Shown piece after piece: positions 43,197-54,395 of a stretch of DNA of 64,000 nt (positions within the stretch are counted from its first letter, which is position 1; every line of letters begins with the position of its first letter). The position numbers and the translations under genes were made by a program. The notes beneath the pieces were generated by a model. The model had not been told where the DNA came from and did no database searches. It saw nothing but the letters and a program-made list of their open reading frames with translations. The stretch comes from Phaseolus vulgaris (taxonomy: Eukaryota; Streptophyta; Magnoliopsida; Fabales; Fabaceae): positions 23,767,322-23,831,321 of the forward strand of contig NC_023749.2 of NCBI RefSeq assembly GCF_000499845.2. Direction: 5' to 3'.

Positions 43197-43765
43197 AGTA
43201 GAGGCGGCAATCACGGTCAGATGGAACAACGACGCAGCTCGGAGGGCACGGTGGTCACTGGTCGCTGGACGGCAGGTGCGGAACGACAGTCGTCTAGGCG
43301 TCATCGAGTATGGCGAATGCGGGCGGCAGTCGCGGTCGAGGATCGCGCGCGGACGGTTGGTCGGTTGCGACTAGGGCGCGCGGTCAGCGGAGCGCGGTAG
43401 GGGGCGGCAGTCGCGGGTCGTGGTCTTGGTTCCGCGCTCGATCGGTAGGGTGCGGGGTCGCGTGCGGGCGGCTGGCAGGTTCGCGGAAGGGTCGGCAGGG
43501 GTTCGTGGCAGGGTCGGTCGGCGACAGGTTCGCGGCAAGGCCGGCAGCGGTTCCTGGTTGCGATTCGGTCGCGCTCGGTCGGCGGCAGGTTCGCGGTAAG
43601 GTCAGCGGGGGTTCGTGGCAAGGTCGGTCGACGACGACTTCGAGCAGGGTCGCGGTCGGCGGCAGCTTCGCGGTCAGTCAGCGATGGCGCTTGGTCGGTA
43701 GGGTACGATCTTCTAGCGGTAGGGAGGGTGAGTCTTGCGGAGGCACGGTTTGTGAGAAAGAAGGC
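43197..43765. other. GC-rich, CpG-dense 5' segment of CACTA element
   Basis: About 570 bp of strongly GC-rich sequence stands in AT-rich surroundings. Recurrent phrases are GGCGGCAGGTTCGCGG, GGTTCGTGGCA and GGTCGGTCG. Long ORFs on both strands are composition artefacts. En/Spm elements are known to have a GC-rich, methylatable downstream control region at their 5' end; the position here fits that. Confidence 0.7.
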
Positions 43766-43867
43766 AAGGTTTGTGAATGAATATGGGAGTGTGAAAAAGA
43801 GTCTAAAAAACAAGAAGGGTGAGAAAGATTTTTAACGACGGTTCTTGGCGCAAACTGTCATTGTATC

Positions 43868-44763
43868 TGATCCTGCCTGTTGACCAAAACGCTGGAGCCC
43901 TGCCTCGTCAAACTTGGATCGACTTCTGCGCCGTGTTAGCCTCTGTCCTTCACCGCGATCCACCTCAAGAACTCTGCAAAAGACGAAACGGCGCCGCTGC
44001 GGCCGATCACGCTCCGACGCCCTAGTCAGCGACTGAACCACCAATTACTTAAGAGTAAAACTCAAGAACTCTAAGGAACCGTGACCAGTTCTCTCTCAGC
44101 GTACTCTTGTTCTCGCAGTTGTAAAGAAGTAATCTAAACGCGTGCGTACCTCAGAAGTTCGTTGGAAACTCTTATATACCTGGGCACTTTCTCTCTCCTG
44201 GAAGTTACACATCTGGACACGTGGCTCGCATCCAGCTGTACACGTGCCATCATCTGGAGCATCCTTGACTTGGGCGCTATTTCTTACTCTTCAGGTTTTT
44301 TGGCTAAGTTACTTATGCATGATACAACTCAGTGCATAGTTGCCTTGGAGCGTGATCTCTTCTGGGTGGCGAGTTCGGGTGCCTTCGTACACACCTTCCC
44401 TGTGGTCTCGCTGGCCGCCTTCATGATCTGCCCTACCTGCTTCACCGTACATGTTCAAGTAAGTTGTCCCCCGACCTCATCCTCTGGCCAGCTGGGAAGT
44501 GTCTATCTGCCTTCATCTTCGGCGATGTCCTTGTTTCGGCGATCTCTAATCACTTGGTCGCCTGGGTTCACATCTGGCGACTTCACCTTCAGCCCGGTGA
44601 CTGCCGGCTTTGGCATGCTGGAGATCGGAGCACGCCAACTTAACAACTGGCGACTACACGAACCCCCCGACTTCCTTCCCTTCTGCCCGCTAGGTGCCCC
44701 ATCCAACACGCCTATATAATAGCTCGATGCCACGTCATCACTTTCGACTACCAGGGCGGTACA
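43868..44763 (-). repeat. 3' LTR of element F
   Basis: It starts TGATCCTGCC and ends GGGCGGTACA on the plus strand. The reversed polypurine tract CAAGCCCCCCAGT follows at 44764. Confidence 0.93.
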
Positions 44764-45357
44764 CAAGCCCCCCAGTCTTAAGCGAAGACTTGTCCAGCGA
44801 AAAGACTAAAAGAGTCACGTCACTACCGATTTACGTGGTGCTGGCGCAGAATTCCAAACGTTTGTACTTTCTGCTTTCCTGACGCTCCACCAAACATTCT
44901 CCCAATCGCTCGACACGTGGCTTCATCAACGGTTATCTCTAGTTGTCGTTTACGCTTCCAAAAACCATTTGAAAAACCCTTAAACCCATTTCACTTCTAC
45001 TGTTCCATCACCTCTTTGCCTTCTCAAACGCTCTGAGCTTCTTCTGCAAAAACCCACGACGCTCTTCAACCTTCTGGATCCTCAACTTCCTTCAGCGTTC
45101 TTCTGATCATCGAAAGGTACTCCCTTTACTTCTTCTGTTGAGTTTTCCTGTATTTTAACCGATTCGCATCATCCATTAACTGCCTGGTGCATACGCTGTG
45201 GGTTGTTTCTTCTGTTTCTCCCTTCTCGTAACTTAGGGCTTTGTCTCCATTACAACGAACCTTCGTTCGTTCGTTTCTTCATCCTTCTTTCACAATCGAG
45301 TCAGCCTCTGCAAACTTCGCTCACCTTTCCCTTTCTTTTTCCTTTGCAGTTTCCGCG

Positions 45358-46300
45358 ATGGCTCGCTCAAAGATCACCCCAAATCCTCCTCCCTCGTCAT
45401 GAAACCCTCCATCTCAAGCTCATAACCCACCACGAGCACCTGGTGCTTCTTCTTCCCAGGCTGAGAGGCCTGCAACCTCTCGCCCCGACCTGGCTCAGGC
45501 TACTCCACCGGTCGCCGGAGGAGCCTCCGTCCCTACTCCAGACTATAAAAAGCTTTACCCCTGGGCCAGCTCGGCTCTGCTGAAAGAAACTTCTTCAATA
45601 AACTCTGCGATGGTGGTGCTCCGACTGAGGAAAGGGGACCAGTCGGATCTTTCTTTTCACAAGGAGCACGATAGTAAAATGGCTGTGCTGCCTTGCCACC
45701 CTGAGGAGCCGATCTGCGCTGACGACAAAGCGAGCGATGGGGAGTCGTTCTGCTTTCTCTACACGACGTTCTTCAAGAATGTGAAGCTCCGACTTCCCTT
45801 CACTCGTTTCGAGCGAGAACTGCTGACCGAGCTCGACATCGCCCCTGCCCAGCTTCATCCCAACAGCTGGGTGTTCGTAAGGGCATTCCAGATTATGTGC
45901 GCACACCTGGGACTGCCAGCGTCAGTGGACGTTTTCCTCTTCCTTTTTGAAGCTAAGCATCCAGGAGATCGCCTTTGGGTGAGCCTGAACGGGATTGCTG
46001 GGAGGTCGATCCTTTCTATCTTCCAGCAATCTTACAAGGATTGGAAGGGGAAATTCATCAAAGTACGCCAAAACGACCAGGACGCTTCGCTGCTCGACGG
46101 CTTTCCCTTGTACTGGGTAAACAAGGGAAACAAAGACTCCAAGGGAAGCTTCAGGAAGCCAAGAAGCCCCGACAACATGGGTGACTTGGATAAGGACTTG
46201 TGCCTTTTTTGGAAAAGCGTGGCAGACGCTAACATCACCTTCCTCACCACTGCGCTCATCTCCTTCGAGTTCTTCGAAGACCAGCTCGAGGCTCGCATAG
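45358..46300 (+). pseudogene. Antisense ORF of element F, exon 1
   Basis: Antisense to element F, so plus strand. ATG at 45358 opens MARSKITPNPPPSS, then a TGA at 45400-45402 where element B has CGA (Arg). After that the frame is open to the GT donor at 46301. The domain is nearly identical to exon 1 of B (FERELLTELDIAPAQLH, LHPNSWVFVRAFQ, SYKDWKGKFIKV, DGFPLYWV). Upstream 44900-45350 is a pyrimidine-rich leader without a gene. Confidence 0.82.
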
Positions 46301-46489
46301 GTTAGTGCTCATCTCAACGCTTAAGTCTTTGCCTCGTGCTGCACCTCTGTTAACTGTTGCTGGGCGTCTTGTCTGTTGTGCACAAGACTTGGTTTTTATT
46401 TTCTGCATCACTTGTTTGCCTCATCTGCATACTTGCTCATGCGTTTATCTTTCTCTTTGAGCTGACTTGTATACCTTTGGATTATGCAG

Positions 46490-47328
46490 ATCTCATGTTG
46501 GGCAAGGGAAAACTGGCTGAATTGAGGGCGCTCGCCCGAGCCCATGGGTTGGCGTCGGGCTCCCAGACCGTGCCCAACTCGGTGGTGGAGATCGCCGCTG
46601 CCCAGGACAGATCGCCCCCTAAAGGCCCAGCTCCTTCAGATGCCCAGCCCGCCCCACAACGCAAAAAACTCGTCCTCAGGAAGCCAAAGAGGAAAACCCC
46701 TCAGGTGGTTCATGAGGACGAAGAAGAAGACGATGAGGCGACTGAGGACGGTCTCATCACGAAAAGAAGGAGGGTGGCGCCTTCTTCACTACCTGATCCA
46801 CCTCCTCTTCCAACATCAACACCGTCCTCACCACCAGCTCCAACTCCGACACCGCCTCCTCCCCCAGCTCCCACATCGCCAGTCCAAACCGTTCCCCTGG
46901 AAGCTGCATTCCCCGTGGTTGAGGCGACTGAGCCCAACTTCATGGAGAACCCCCCAAGCGCCTCCACGCCATATGTATCTGCTGGAGGGGGTCCTCCTTC
47001 AACCACCTCAATCACCGAAGCTGCGGAAGGTGGGGACGAAGGTGCTCACAACTCGCCCATTATCATCACCGAGTCCCCCTCGTCACCACCACGCCAAGAA
47101 GCTCCAACTCAACAGCCAACTCAAGAAGGTGGTGGCGAGAACCAGCAACAGGCTCCCCCGGTGCCTCCACGAGCAAACCTCTCCCTTGAGGTCAAAAGGG
47201 TGTGGGAACCCTTCTCAGCAAAACTCAAGATGATGGCAGAGGATTTCCCCTCCATCATATCAAAAGCTGTGGAGAGTTCCAGCAAGAAACTCCAGGATGA
47301 CATCTCCGTGCTCCAAGAGGAGAATTGA
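46490..47328 (+). pseudogene. Antisense ORF of element F, exon 2 (truncated by LTR)
   Basis: It follows the acceptor TTATGCAG (46482-46489). It encodes the LMLGKGKLAELRALARAHGL start, a basic KKLVLRKPKRK patch, an acidic run, a Pro-rich stretch and the beginning of the coiled coil. It ends after EEN where the 5' LTR starts at 47329. About 190 C-terminal residues present in B are missing. Confidence 0.82.
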
Positions 47329-48223
47329 TGATCCTGCCTGTTGACCAAAACGCTGGAGCCCTGCCTCGTCAAACTTGGATCGACTTCTGCGCCGTGTTAG
47401 CCTCCGTCCTTCACCGCGATCCACCTCAAGAACATGCAAAAGACGAAACGGCGCCGCTGCGGCCGATCACGCTCCGACGCCCAAGTCAGCGACTGAACCA
47501 CCAATTACTTAAGAGTAAAACTCAAGAACTCTAGGGAACCGTGACCAGTTCTCTCTCAGCGTACTCTTGTTCTCGCAGTTGTAAAGAAGTAATCTAAACG
47601 CGTGCGTACCTCAGAAGTTCGTTGGAAACTCTTATATACCTGGGCACTTTCTCTCTCCTTGCAGTTACACATCTGGACACGTGGCTCGCATCCAGTTGTA
47701 CACGTGCCATCATCTGGAGCATCCTTGACTTGGGCGCTATTTCTTACTCTTCAGGTTTTTTGGCTAAGTTACTTATGCATGATACAACTCAGTGCATAGT
47801 TGCCTTGGAGCGTGATCTCTTCTGGGTGGCGAGTTCGGGTGCCTTCGTACACACCTTCCCTGTGGTCTCGTCGGCCGCCTTCATGATCTGCCCTACCTGC
47901 TTCACCGTACATGTTCAAGTAAGTTGTCCCCCGACCTCATCCTCTGGCCAGCTGGGAAGTGTCTATCTGCCTTCATCTTCGGCGATGTCCTTGTTTCGGC
48001 GATCTCTAATCACTTGGTCGCCTAGGTTCACATCTGGCGACTTCACCTTCAGCCCGGTGACTGCTGGTTTAGGCATGCTGGAGATCGGAGCACACCAACT
48101 TAACAACTGGCGACTACACGAACCCCCCGACTTCCTTCCCTTCTGCCCGCCAGGTGCCCCATCCAACACGCCTATATAATAGCTCGATGCCACGTCATCA
48201 CTTCCGACTACCAGGGCGGTACA
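47329..48223 (-). repeat. 5' LTR of element F
   Basis: It is 895 bp and pairs with 43868-44763. The PBS that should adjoin its inner edge at 47328 is absent. Confidence 0.92.
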
Positions 48224-48330
48224 GTATCTTCACCGCCAGATTTTAACAACAGTTCGGGGGGAACCGTCGTTAAAAATCTAAAAAAAATTTACAAAATTTA
48301 CAAAATTGCCACCGCCTCGTTTTTAACTAT

Positions 48331-48633
48331 GTTGTCTCCAAATCCTCTTTTGAAGGGTGTCATTATTGAATTTGTTTTTCACGGAGTAGAACTACACACC
48401 TTAAAAACGTGAAATATATAATATAATTTCATTTACAAATAGATAAGAATGTGCATAACTTTCGGCATGTTAATTAGGGAGTGATCAACAACTGTTCATG
48501 GTAGTTGAAAACCTGTATTTTAATATTGCCTTTAGGATGTTGTTTTCCTTATAAATTGAGCAAGACTAATTAGAGATTTCATCCAAGTGAAATCACATAT
48601 CCACAGACCTATAGTAGTTAAGGAAGAAAAAGT
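48331..48633 (+). promoter_or_regulatory. Putative promoter of the O-methyltransferase gene
   Basis: This AT-rich 300 bp lies between CACTA remnants and the ATG. A TATAAAT box at 48551-48557 is 77 bp before the start codon, a suitable distance for a plant promoter with a short leader. CACTA subterminal repeats end roughly 300 bp upstream of the ATG. Confidence 0.6.
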
Positions 48634-49922
48634 ATGGAGTGCAAAAGTGAAGAGCGTGTCTCTAAACTACTTGGAGCCCAAACCCATGTTTGGAATCACA
48701 TTTTCAGCTTCATAAATTCCATGTCCCTCAAATGTGCAATTGATTTGGACATACCTGATATCATACACAAGTATGGTGAACCCATGCCACTCTCACAACT
48801 CACTGCTTCACTATCACTCAACCCTTCCAAAGCCAACTGCATTTACCGCTTGATGCGAATCTTAACCCATTCTGGCTTCTTCTCTCAACTCAAGTTCAAT
48901 GAGAATGATCTTGAAATGGGTTATGTCTTGACTGATGCTTCCACTCTACTACTTAAGGACAACCCCTTAAGTATGCTACCTTTCTTGCATGCCATGCTTG
49001 ATCCAATTTTGACAAAGCCATGGCATCAATTGCCTACATGGTTCAGAAATGATGATCCTACGCCATTCCACACTGCACATGAGATGAAAATTTGGGACTA
49101 TGCTGGTCGTGATCCAAAACTAAATCAACTTTTCAACGATGCCATGGCAAGTGACGCTCAATTGGTTTCCAAAGTGGTGATTGAGAGGTGCAGCGGAGTG
49201 TTCAAGGGCTTGGAGTCACTTGTTGATGTTGGGGGAGGCACTGGTATCATGGCAAAGGCAATTGCCAAATCATTCCCTCACATAGATTGTACTGTATTTG
49301 ATCTCCCACATGTTGTTGCCAACTTAAAAGGATGTGAGAACTTAAAATATGTTGGAGGTGACATGTTTGAATCAGTTCCTCCTGCAGATGCCGTTCTACT
49401 AAAGGTAAAATTAATATAAGTTTTCTTATCTTAGATTTATTCTTTTAATAGTAATTAGTTAATTCCAATTTTGATCATCATCACTAGTGAAATTCTTAGA
49501 AAATTTTAATTTTTTCAAAATCTCTTCATTTTTATAAATTCAAAATATATTTAGACCATTTTCATAAATTTCTCTAAATACTTTTTGTTTTTCAAATTGG
49601 TCCCTGATTCATTTAATTTATGCATGAGATGCAGTGGATATTGCATGACTGGAATGATGAGCAGTGCGTTAAAATACTTAAGAAATGCAAGGAGGGAATA
49701 AAGAGGAAGGTGATTGTGATAGACATGGTGGTGGAGAGTGAAGAGGAAGATTTTGAATCAACTGAAACAAAGCTCTTGGTTGATATGGTTGTAATGGTAT
49801 TGTATCCTGGAAAAGAGAGGACTGAGAAAGAATGGGCTAAGATAATTTTCTCTGCTGGTTTCAGTGACTACAAGATAACTCCAGTGGTGGGTTTGAGGTC
49901 TCTCATCGAGATTTATCCTTAA
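48634..49922 (+). CDS. O-methyltransferase, isoflavone OMT-like (2 exons, 352 aa)
   Basis: It transfers a methyl group from S-adenosylmethionine to a phenolic hydroxyl, most likely on an isoflavone or related flavonoid, in the cytosol. Exon 1 (48634-49404) encodes the dimerisation domain and the start of the SAM-binding domain. The intron is 49405-49634 (GTAAAA...GATGCAG, phase 0), and exon 2 (49635-49922) encodes the rest. SAM motif DVGGGTG is at 198-204. Catalytic His is H261 in LHDWND, with acidic partners D287 (IDMVV) and E318 (GKERTEKEW) in the positions known for isoflavone O-methyltransferases. The C-terminus LIEIYP is typical of that group. Length equals the family norm and no break is seen. 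Whether the substrate position is 7- or 4'-OH cannot be told from sequence alone. Confidence 0.93.
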
Positions 49923-49984
49923 CAGTTAACTTCTTATGTATTGTGTGTGGCATATTATTATATACGACAAGGACCACCACTACC

Positions 49985-50041
49985 AATAAAGGTCCTTTAC
50001 TTATCCTTTATTCTATTACGTGATGGAATGTAATCAATAAA
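49985..50041 (+). terminator. Polyadenylation signals of the O-methyltransferase gene
   Basis: AATAAA occurs at 49985-49990 and 50036-50041, 63 and 114 bp after the stop codon. Confidence 0.6.
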
Positions 50042-50415
50042 TAACTTTTTCTAATTTATTTTTAACCTATATACATATCTCCTTTTGCTTTCCATAAGTT
50101 TTTTACCTTTTCTTTCGTGTTTGTGTTTCTTCTACCCCACATGGCTGTACCTGTACTTATTGGTGACAAAGAGCAAAATAGTGTCATCTCAAATAATTGC
50201 ATTGTCCGAAAATGATTGAATGATAAAATAGATTGATATTTGAGTGTATTTTTCCCATTCTCTCTAATTAGGTTCTGTCCTTCCTTCCTTCTCCTCAAGT
50301 TGTTTACATTAAATTGGTGTCAAGTTGTTTACAATATATTGGTCTTTTATATTTGTCACAATCACAACACCCAACCGGTGTCTCCATCCACAATCGTTGT
50401 GGCATATGCTGGTTT
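50042..50415. other. Unassigned sequence downstream of the OMT gene
   Basis: AT-rich with T-runs. No ORF with recognisable content was seen. Confidence 0.4.
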
Positions 50416-53135
50416 TTTTTGCGAGGAACAAAAGGGTCATTTACGATATCATCCCAGATTCCTCTATAATTTGAGTCAACAAATATCTTCATTCTAACCT
50501 TCCAAAATTGATAATTCAGTCCACAAAATAAAGGTGGCCTGTTTATAGAAGCACCCATCGGAAAGGATAGTTTTTCAACCATTTTAAAAAGGTTTAAAAT
50601 GGAACTGATGCCAATTATTAGAATCAGAGGCCCTACACAAGAGGGAGGTGAATTGTTTTTTTAAAAATTTTCGCAAGTATTGAAGGTAGAGTCAAAAGCT
50701 TTGAAAAATCAATCAATTAAAAATCTGTTTAGCCAAATAGAAAAATGCTTTTAAGTTTGATTCAGAAAATCAACCTGTTGTTTTTATGAAACAACCGTTC
50801 CTTATATGAGCAGTTTTGAAAAAGAAAGTTAAAACAATTTAATGAGGAAAGGGATAGAGATTCACACAGGATGTGGGTGAATCCCTTTTACACATCCGAG
50901 ATGGTTTCCCCTTTAAGCATCTTGAACATTTCATATTCTTGGATCAAGGCATGCTTCCTTGCCCTCTTCACATCAGTGGTGCCTTGATGGGTAACCTCAA
51001 GGATGTCCCACATCTCATTTGCAGAAGCACATTGTGAGACCCTGAAAAACTAATCAGAATTCAAGCAGAATTGATGATGTTCTTAGTAATGCAATAATAT
51101 TAAGCTATTTTACTTTCACTCTCTGTCCATTGGGACCAAGGTTTTTCAATGAAAACATCTTTTTCAAATTTGTGTACAAAAGGGTCGTTTACAATATCAT
51201 CCCAGATTCCTCTATAATTTGAGTCAACAAATATCTTAATTCTTACCTCCCAAAATTGATAGTTCAATCCACAAAACAAAGGTGGCCTGTTTGTAGAAGC
51301 ACCCACCCCAAAAAGATAGTGTTACAACCATTTTAAAAAGGTTTTAGGATCGAAAACTTGATTGACTTTCAAGAACTCGGCTCTGATGCCAATTGTTAGA
51401 ATTAAAGGCCTTAAACAAGAGGGTGGTGAATTGGTTTTTTAAATATTTATGCAAGTATTGAAGGCAGAGTGAAAAGCTTTGAAGAATCAATCAATTAAAA
51501 ATCTGTTTAACGAAATAGAAAAATGTTTTTTAAGTTTCATTCACAAAATCAACATATTGTTTTGACGAAACATCCGTTCTTTATATGAGCAGTTTTGAAA
51601 AATAAATTTAAACAATTTAATGAGTGAAGGGATAGAGAGATTCACACAAGATGTAGGTGAATCCCTTTAACACATCCGAGATGGTTTCCCCTTTAAGCAT
51701 CTTGAATATTTTATATTCTTGGATCAAGGCATGCTTCCTTGCTCTCTTGACATCAGTAGTGCCTTGATGGGTAACCTCAAGGATGTGCACATCTCCTTTG
51801 CAGATGCACATTGTGAGATCATGAAAAACTTATCATAATTCAAAGCAGAAGTGATGATGTTCTTAGTAATGCAATCATATTAAGCTATTTTACTTTCACT
51901 CTTAGTCCATTGGGACCAAGGCTTTTCAATGAAAACATCTTTTTCAAATTTGCGTACAAGAGGGCCATATGCAATAGCATCTCATATTCCTCTATAAATT
52001 GAGTCAACAAATATCTTCATTCTAACATCCCAAAATTTATAATTCAGTCAACAAAACAAAGGTGGCATGTTTATAGAAGCACCCACCCCAAAAGGTAGTT
52101 TTTCAATCATTTTATAATGGTTTTAGGATCGAAAACTTGAGTGCCTTTAAAGAACTCAGCTTTGATGTCACTTGTTAGAATTAAAGGCCTTAAAGAAGAG
52201 GGAGGTGAATTGTTTTTTAAAAAATTTCGCAAGTATTGAAGGTAGAGTGAAAATCTTTATAGAATCAATTAATTAAAAATTTGTTTAGCCAAATATAAAA
52301 ATGCTTTTAAGTTTGATTCAAAAAATCAACCTGTTGTTTTTCGAAACAAACAGTTGTTTATATCAGCAGATTGAAAAACAAAGTTAAAACAATTTAATAA
52401 GTGAAGGGATAGAGAGATTCACACAGATGTTTATACTGGTTCACTTTTATCCAAGAGCTACATCCAGTCCTCAGCCAACCATTGAAAATTCATTATGTAA
52501 TCAAACCTAGATTACAAACCACACACTGAAAGTGATGATCTTTAACTCCTCATGATCACACGCCACTTTTAGCAAATACCACAGTTTCCAGAACCGCCTT
52601 TTGAAACTGCACCACACAAGAACACACAGAAATATAATGTTCCAAGAAGAAGTAATAGAATACACCTACGTAAATCAAAGCTTAAAGTTCATAATTACAA
52701 GACCCAATCCTATTCCACACTTGAGATGATCCAAAAGCTCTACGAAATATTTAAAATTGTTTTTGATTAATCTCGCTTTCTTAGTTCATGCATAGGAGCC
52801 TAAAACAACCTTTTTATACTCCAATCAAATGGTCAAAGCAGCTAATTTAAGAACCAAAAGCAGTTAGGATCATTAAAAATAAGTTTAACCAACTTAACAA
52901 AATTCTATTAAGGTTTTCAGAAAAAACCAGTTGAATTCTCGAAACAACCGATTGAATTAGTTTGATAGCAAAGTCAAAACAAAGCCAAGTTTTTCAAACT
53001 CATTTTAAAAGCCAATAAGTGTCAAACAACCGGTTGAATCGACATTTCAACAGGTTGAAATTTCACATTCTTTAGAAAACTCATATTTTCAAAAAGATTA
53101 AGATTAAATGAACCTTGGATCATCTTAAAGAGTGA
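50416..53135 (-). repeat. Copia LTR/gag segment, tandemly repeated (about 778-bp unit)
   Basis: Three copies of a junction between gag N-terminus, PBS (TGGCATCAGAGC-like, reversed) and LTR end occur. LTR edges are at 50616, 51394 and 52173, 778 and 779 bp apart. In each of the first two, about 265 bp of LTR switches to gag sequence at the same place (after GATTCACACA; near 50880 and 51655). The third LTR runs on to about 53135. The gag parts encode ASINRPPLFCGLNYQFW and KGETISDVLK-like residues on the minus strand, as in element D. All are broken. The family is related to Copia-1 and D but older. Confidence 0.8.
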
Positions 53136-53299
53136 ATGAACAATTCAAAGACTACTATACACACACCCAACAACAAGGTCTTCAAGCATTCCTCTTGGGA
53201 TTAGAGGCATCAAAGCACCTTGTTAAACAATATAGAATGGGAATGGATATTAAATTGGAGAAGAAGCATATTTGTATGGGAGAGTGCATAGGTAGGTCA
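53136..53299. other. Unassigned short segment
   Basis: Between the copia LTR and the LINE remnant. A 61-codon ORF here has no recognisable domain. Confidence 0.3.
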
Positions 53300-53575
53300 A
53301 TTGTTAGTGGTTCTTAACAATGCACAACTCCATAGGGAGGCTAGTGACTCTAGGTCATGGGCAGGTGAAGCTTATGGGATATTCTTAGTGAGGTCCACTT
53401 ATAAAATGCTTTACAACTTCACTAGTTTTGAATATGGTTGTTTATTTTCTTGTCTATGGTCTGTTAAAGTTGTCCATAGTGCTTTAACTTTTGTCTGGAG
53501 GGTTTTGTTGGGTAAAGTCCCCACTAGAGAGAATTTAATGAGGAGGGGGATTAATCTAAATACCAATATATGTCC
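53300..53575 (+). pseudogene. LINE ORF2 C-terminus, zf-RVT part
   Basis: The encoded pattern AYGIFLVRSTYKML, then FVWRVLLGKVPTRENLMRRGINL, then C is that of the reverse-transcriptase zinc-binding domain of plant LINEs. The solo LTR at 53576 interrupts it in the Cys motif, and the continuation at 54396 begins CPLCQ-like. Confidence 0.8.
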
Positions 53576-54395
53576 TGATCCTGCCTGTTGACTAGAACGT
53601 TGGAACTTGCCTCGTCAAACTTGGATCGACGTGCGCACCGTTTCAACCTCCGTCCTTCGTCACGATCCACCTCAAGAACCTGCAAAAGAACAGAGCGGCG
53701 CCGCTGCGGTCGATCGCACTCCAACGCCCAAGTCAGTGACTGAACCACCAAATACTAAGAGCAATAACACTCAAGGACTCTCAAGGAACCGTGCAATGTT
53801 CTCTCTCACAGTATGCGCAAGAACTCGCAAGCGTAAAGAGTACAATCTGAACGTGCGTACCTCGAAAGTTCGTTGGGAAACCCTTTTATACCTGGTCACT
53901 TTCTCTCTCCTGGCAGTTACGCAGCTGGACACGTGGCTCGCATCCAGTCGTACACGTGCCATCATCTGGAGCCTCCTTGACTTGGGCGCTGCTTCTGACT
54001 CTCTTTTGGCTAAGTTACTTATGCATGGTACTGCCCAGTGCATAGCTAACTTGGGAGCGCGATCTCTACTGGAATTGGCGAGTTAGGGTGCCTTCGTACA
54101 CCTTCCCTGTGGTCTCGCCGGCCGCCTTCATAATCTGCACCACCTTCATCTTCGGCGATGTGCTTGCTCTGGCGATCTCCAATCCCTTGGTCGCCTGAGT
54201 TTACATCTGGCGACTTCATCTTTAACCTGGTGATCGCCGGTTCTGGTATGCTGGAGATCGGAGAACGCCAACTTAATAACTGGCGATTTCATGAGCCCCC
54301 CGACTTCTTTCCCTTCTGCCAACCTGGCGTCTTGTCAACACGCCGATACTGTAACTTGATGCCACGTCATCACTTCCAACTACCAGGGCGGTACA
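53576..54395 (-). mobile_element. Solo LTR, family 2 (reverse), TSD TGTCC
   Basis: This 820-bp sequence starts TGATCCTGCC and ends GGGCGGTACA, flanked by perfect TGTCC at 53571-53575 and 54396-54400. It is related to the LTRs of B and F. It shortens some U3 parts seen in F. Confidence 0.95.

Larger units (their letters stand above)
43868..48223 (-). mobile_element. Deletion-derivative Tat element F, TSD GTATC
   Basis: Two LTRs of 896 and 895 bp (family 2, reverse) flank only 2.57 kb. Perfect duplications GTATC lie at 43863-43867 and 48224-48228. The interior holds the polypurine side, antisense-ORF exon 1, the intron and part of exon 2; then it joins the other LTR directly. PBS, gag and pol are gone. 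About 16 substitutions separate the LTRs (roughly 1.8%, by eye). Confidence 0.93.
36489..48330 (-). mobile_element. CACTA (En/Spm) transposon, decayed, right end lost
   Basis: The left end is CACTAGTACAAAAA at 36489, the typical legume CACTA terminus. GACGGTT/AACCGTC subterminal repeats follow, then two genes on the minus strand (Ulp1-type ORF 37084-39902, transposase 39906-42827). A GC-rich 5' segment and further subterminal repeats lie at about 43831-43867 and 48229-48272. Element F is inserted at 43868-48223. No right TIR (TTTTTGTACTAGTG) is found before the O-methyltransferase gene, so that end is truncated. The right boundary given is approximate. Confidence 0.85.

Noticed and set aside
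43301..43813. Long ORFs on both strands in the GC-rich block (156 and 170 codons)
   Set aside because: They are Arg/Ala/Gly/Pro-rich with no domain; high GC content removes stop codons. Treated as composition artefacts.
44162..44719. 185-codon plus-strand ORF repeated at 47622-48179
   Set aside because: It is the reverse strand of family-2 LTRs; present twice only because the LTR is duplicated. No recognised protein.
49481..49490. CACTAGTG in the OMT intron as a possible CACTA right end
   Set aside because: It lacks the TTTTTGTACTAGTG extension and subterminal repeats, and lies inside an intact gene.
53132..53317. 61-codon ORF between the copia remnant and the LINE
   Set aside because: No domain, no promoter and no homology noticed within the window.
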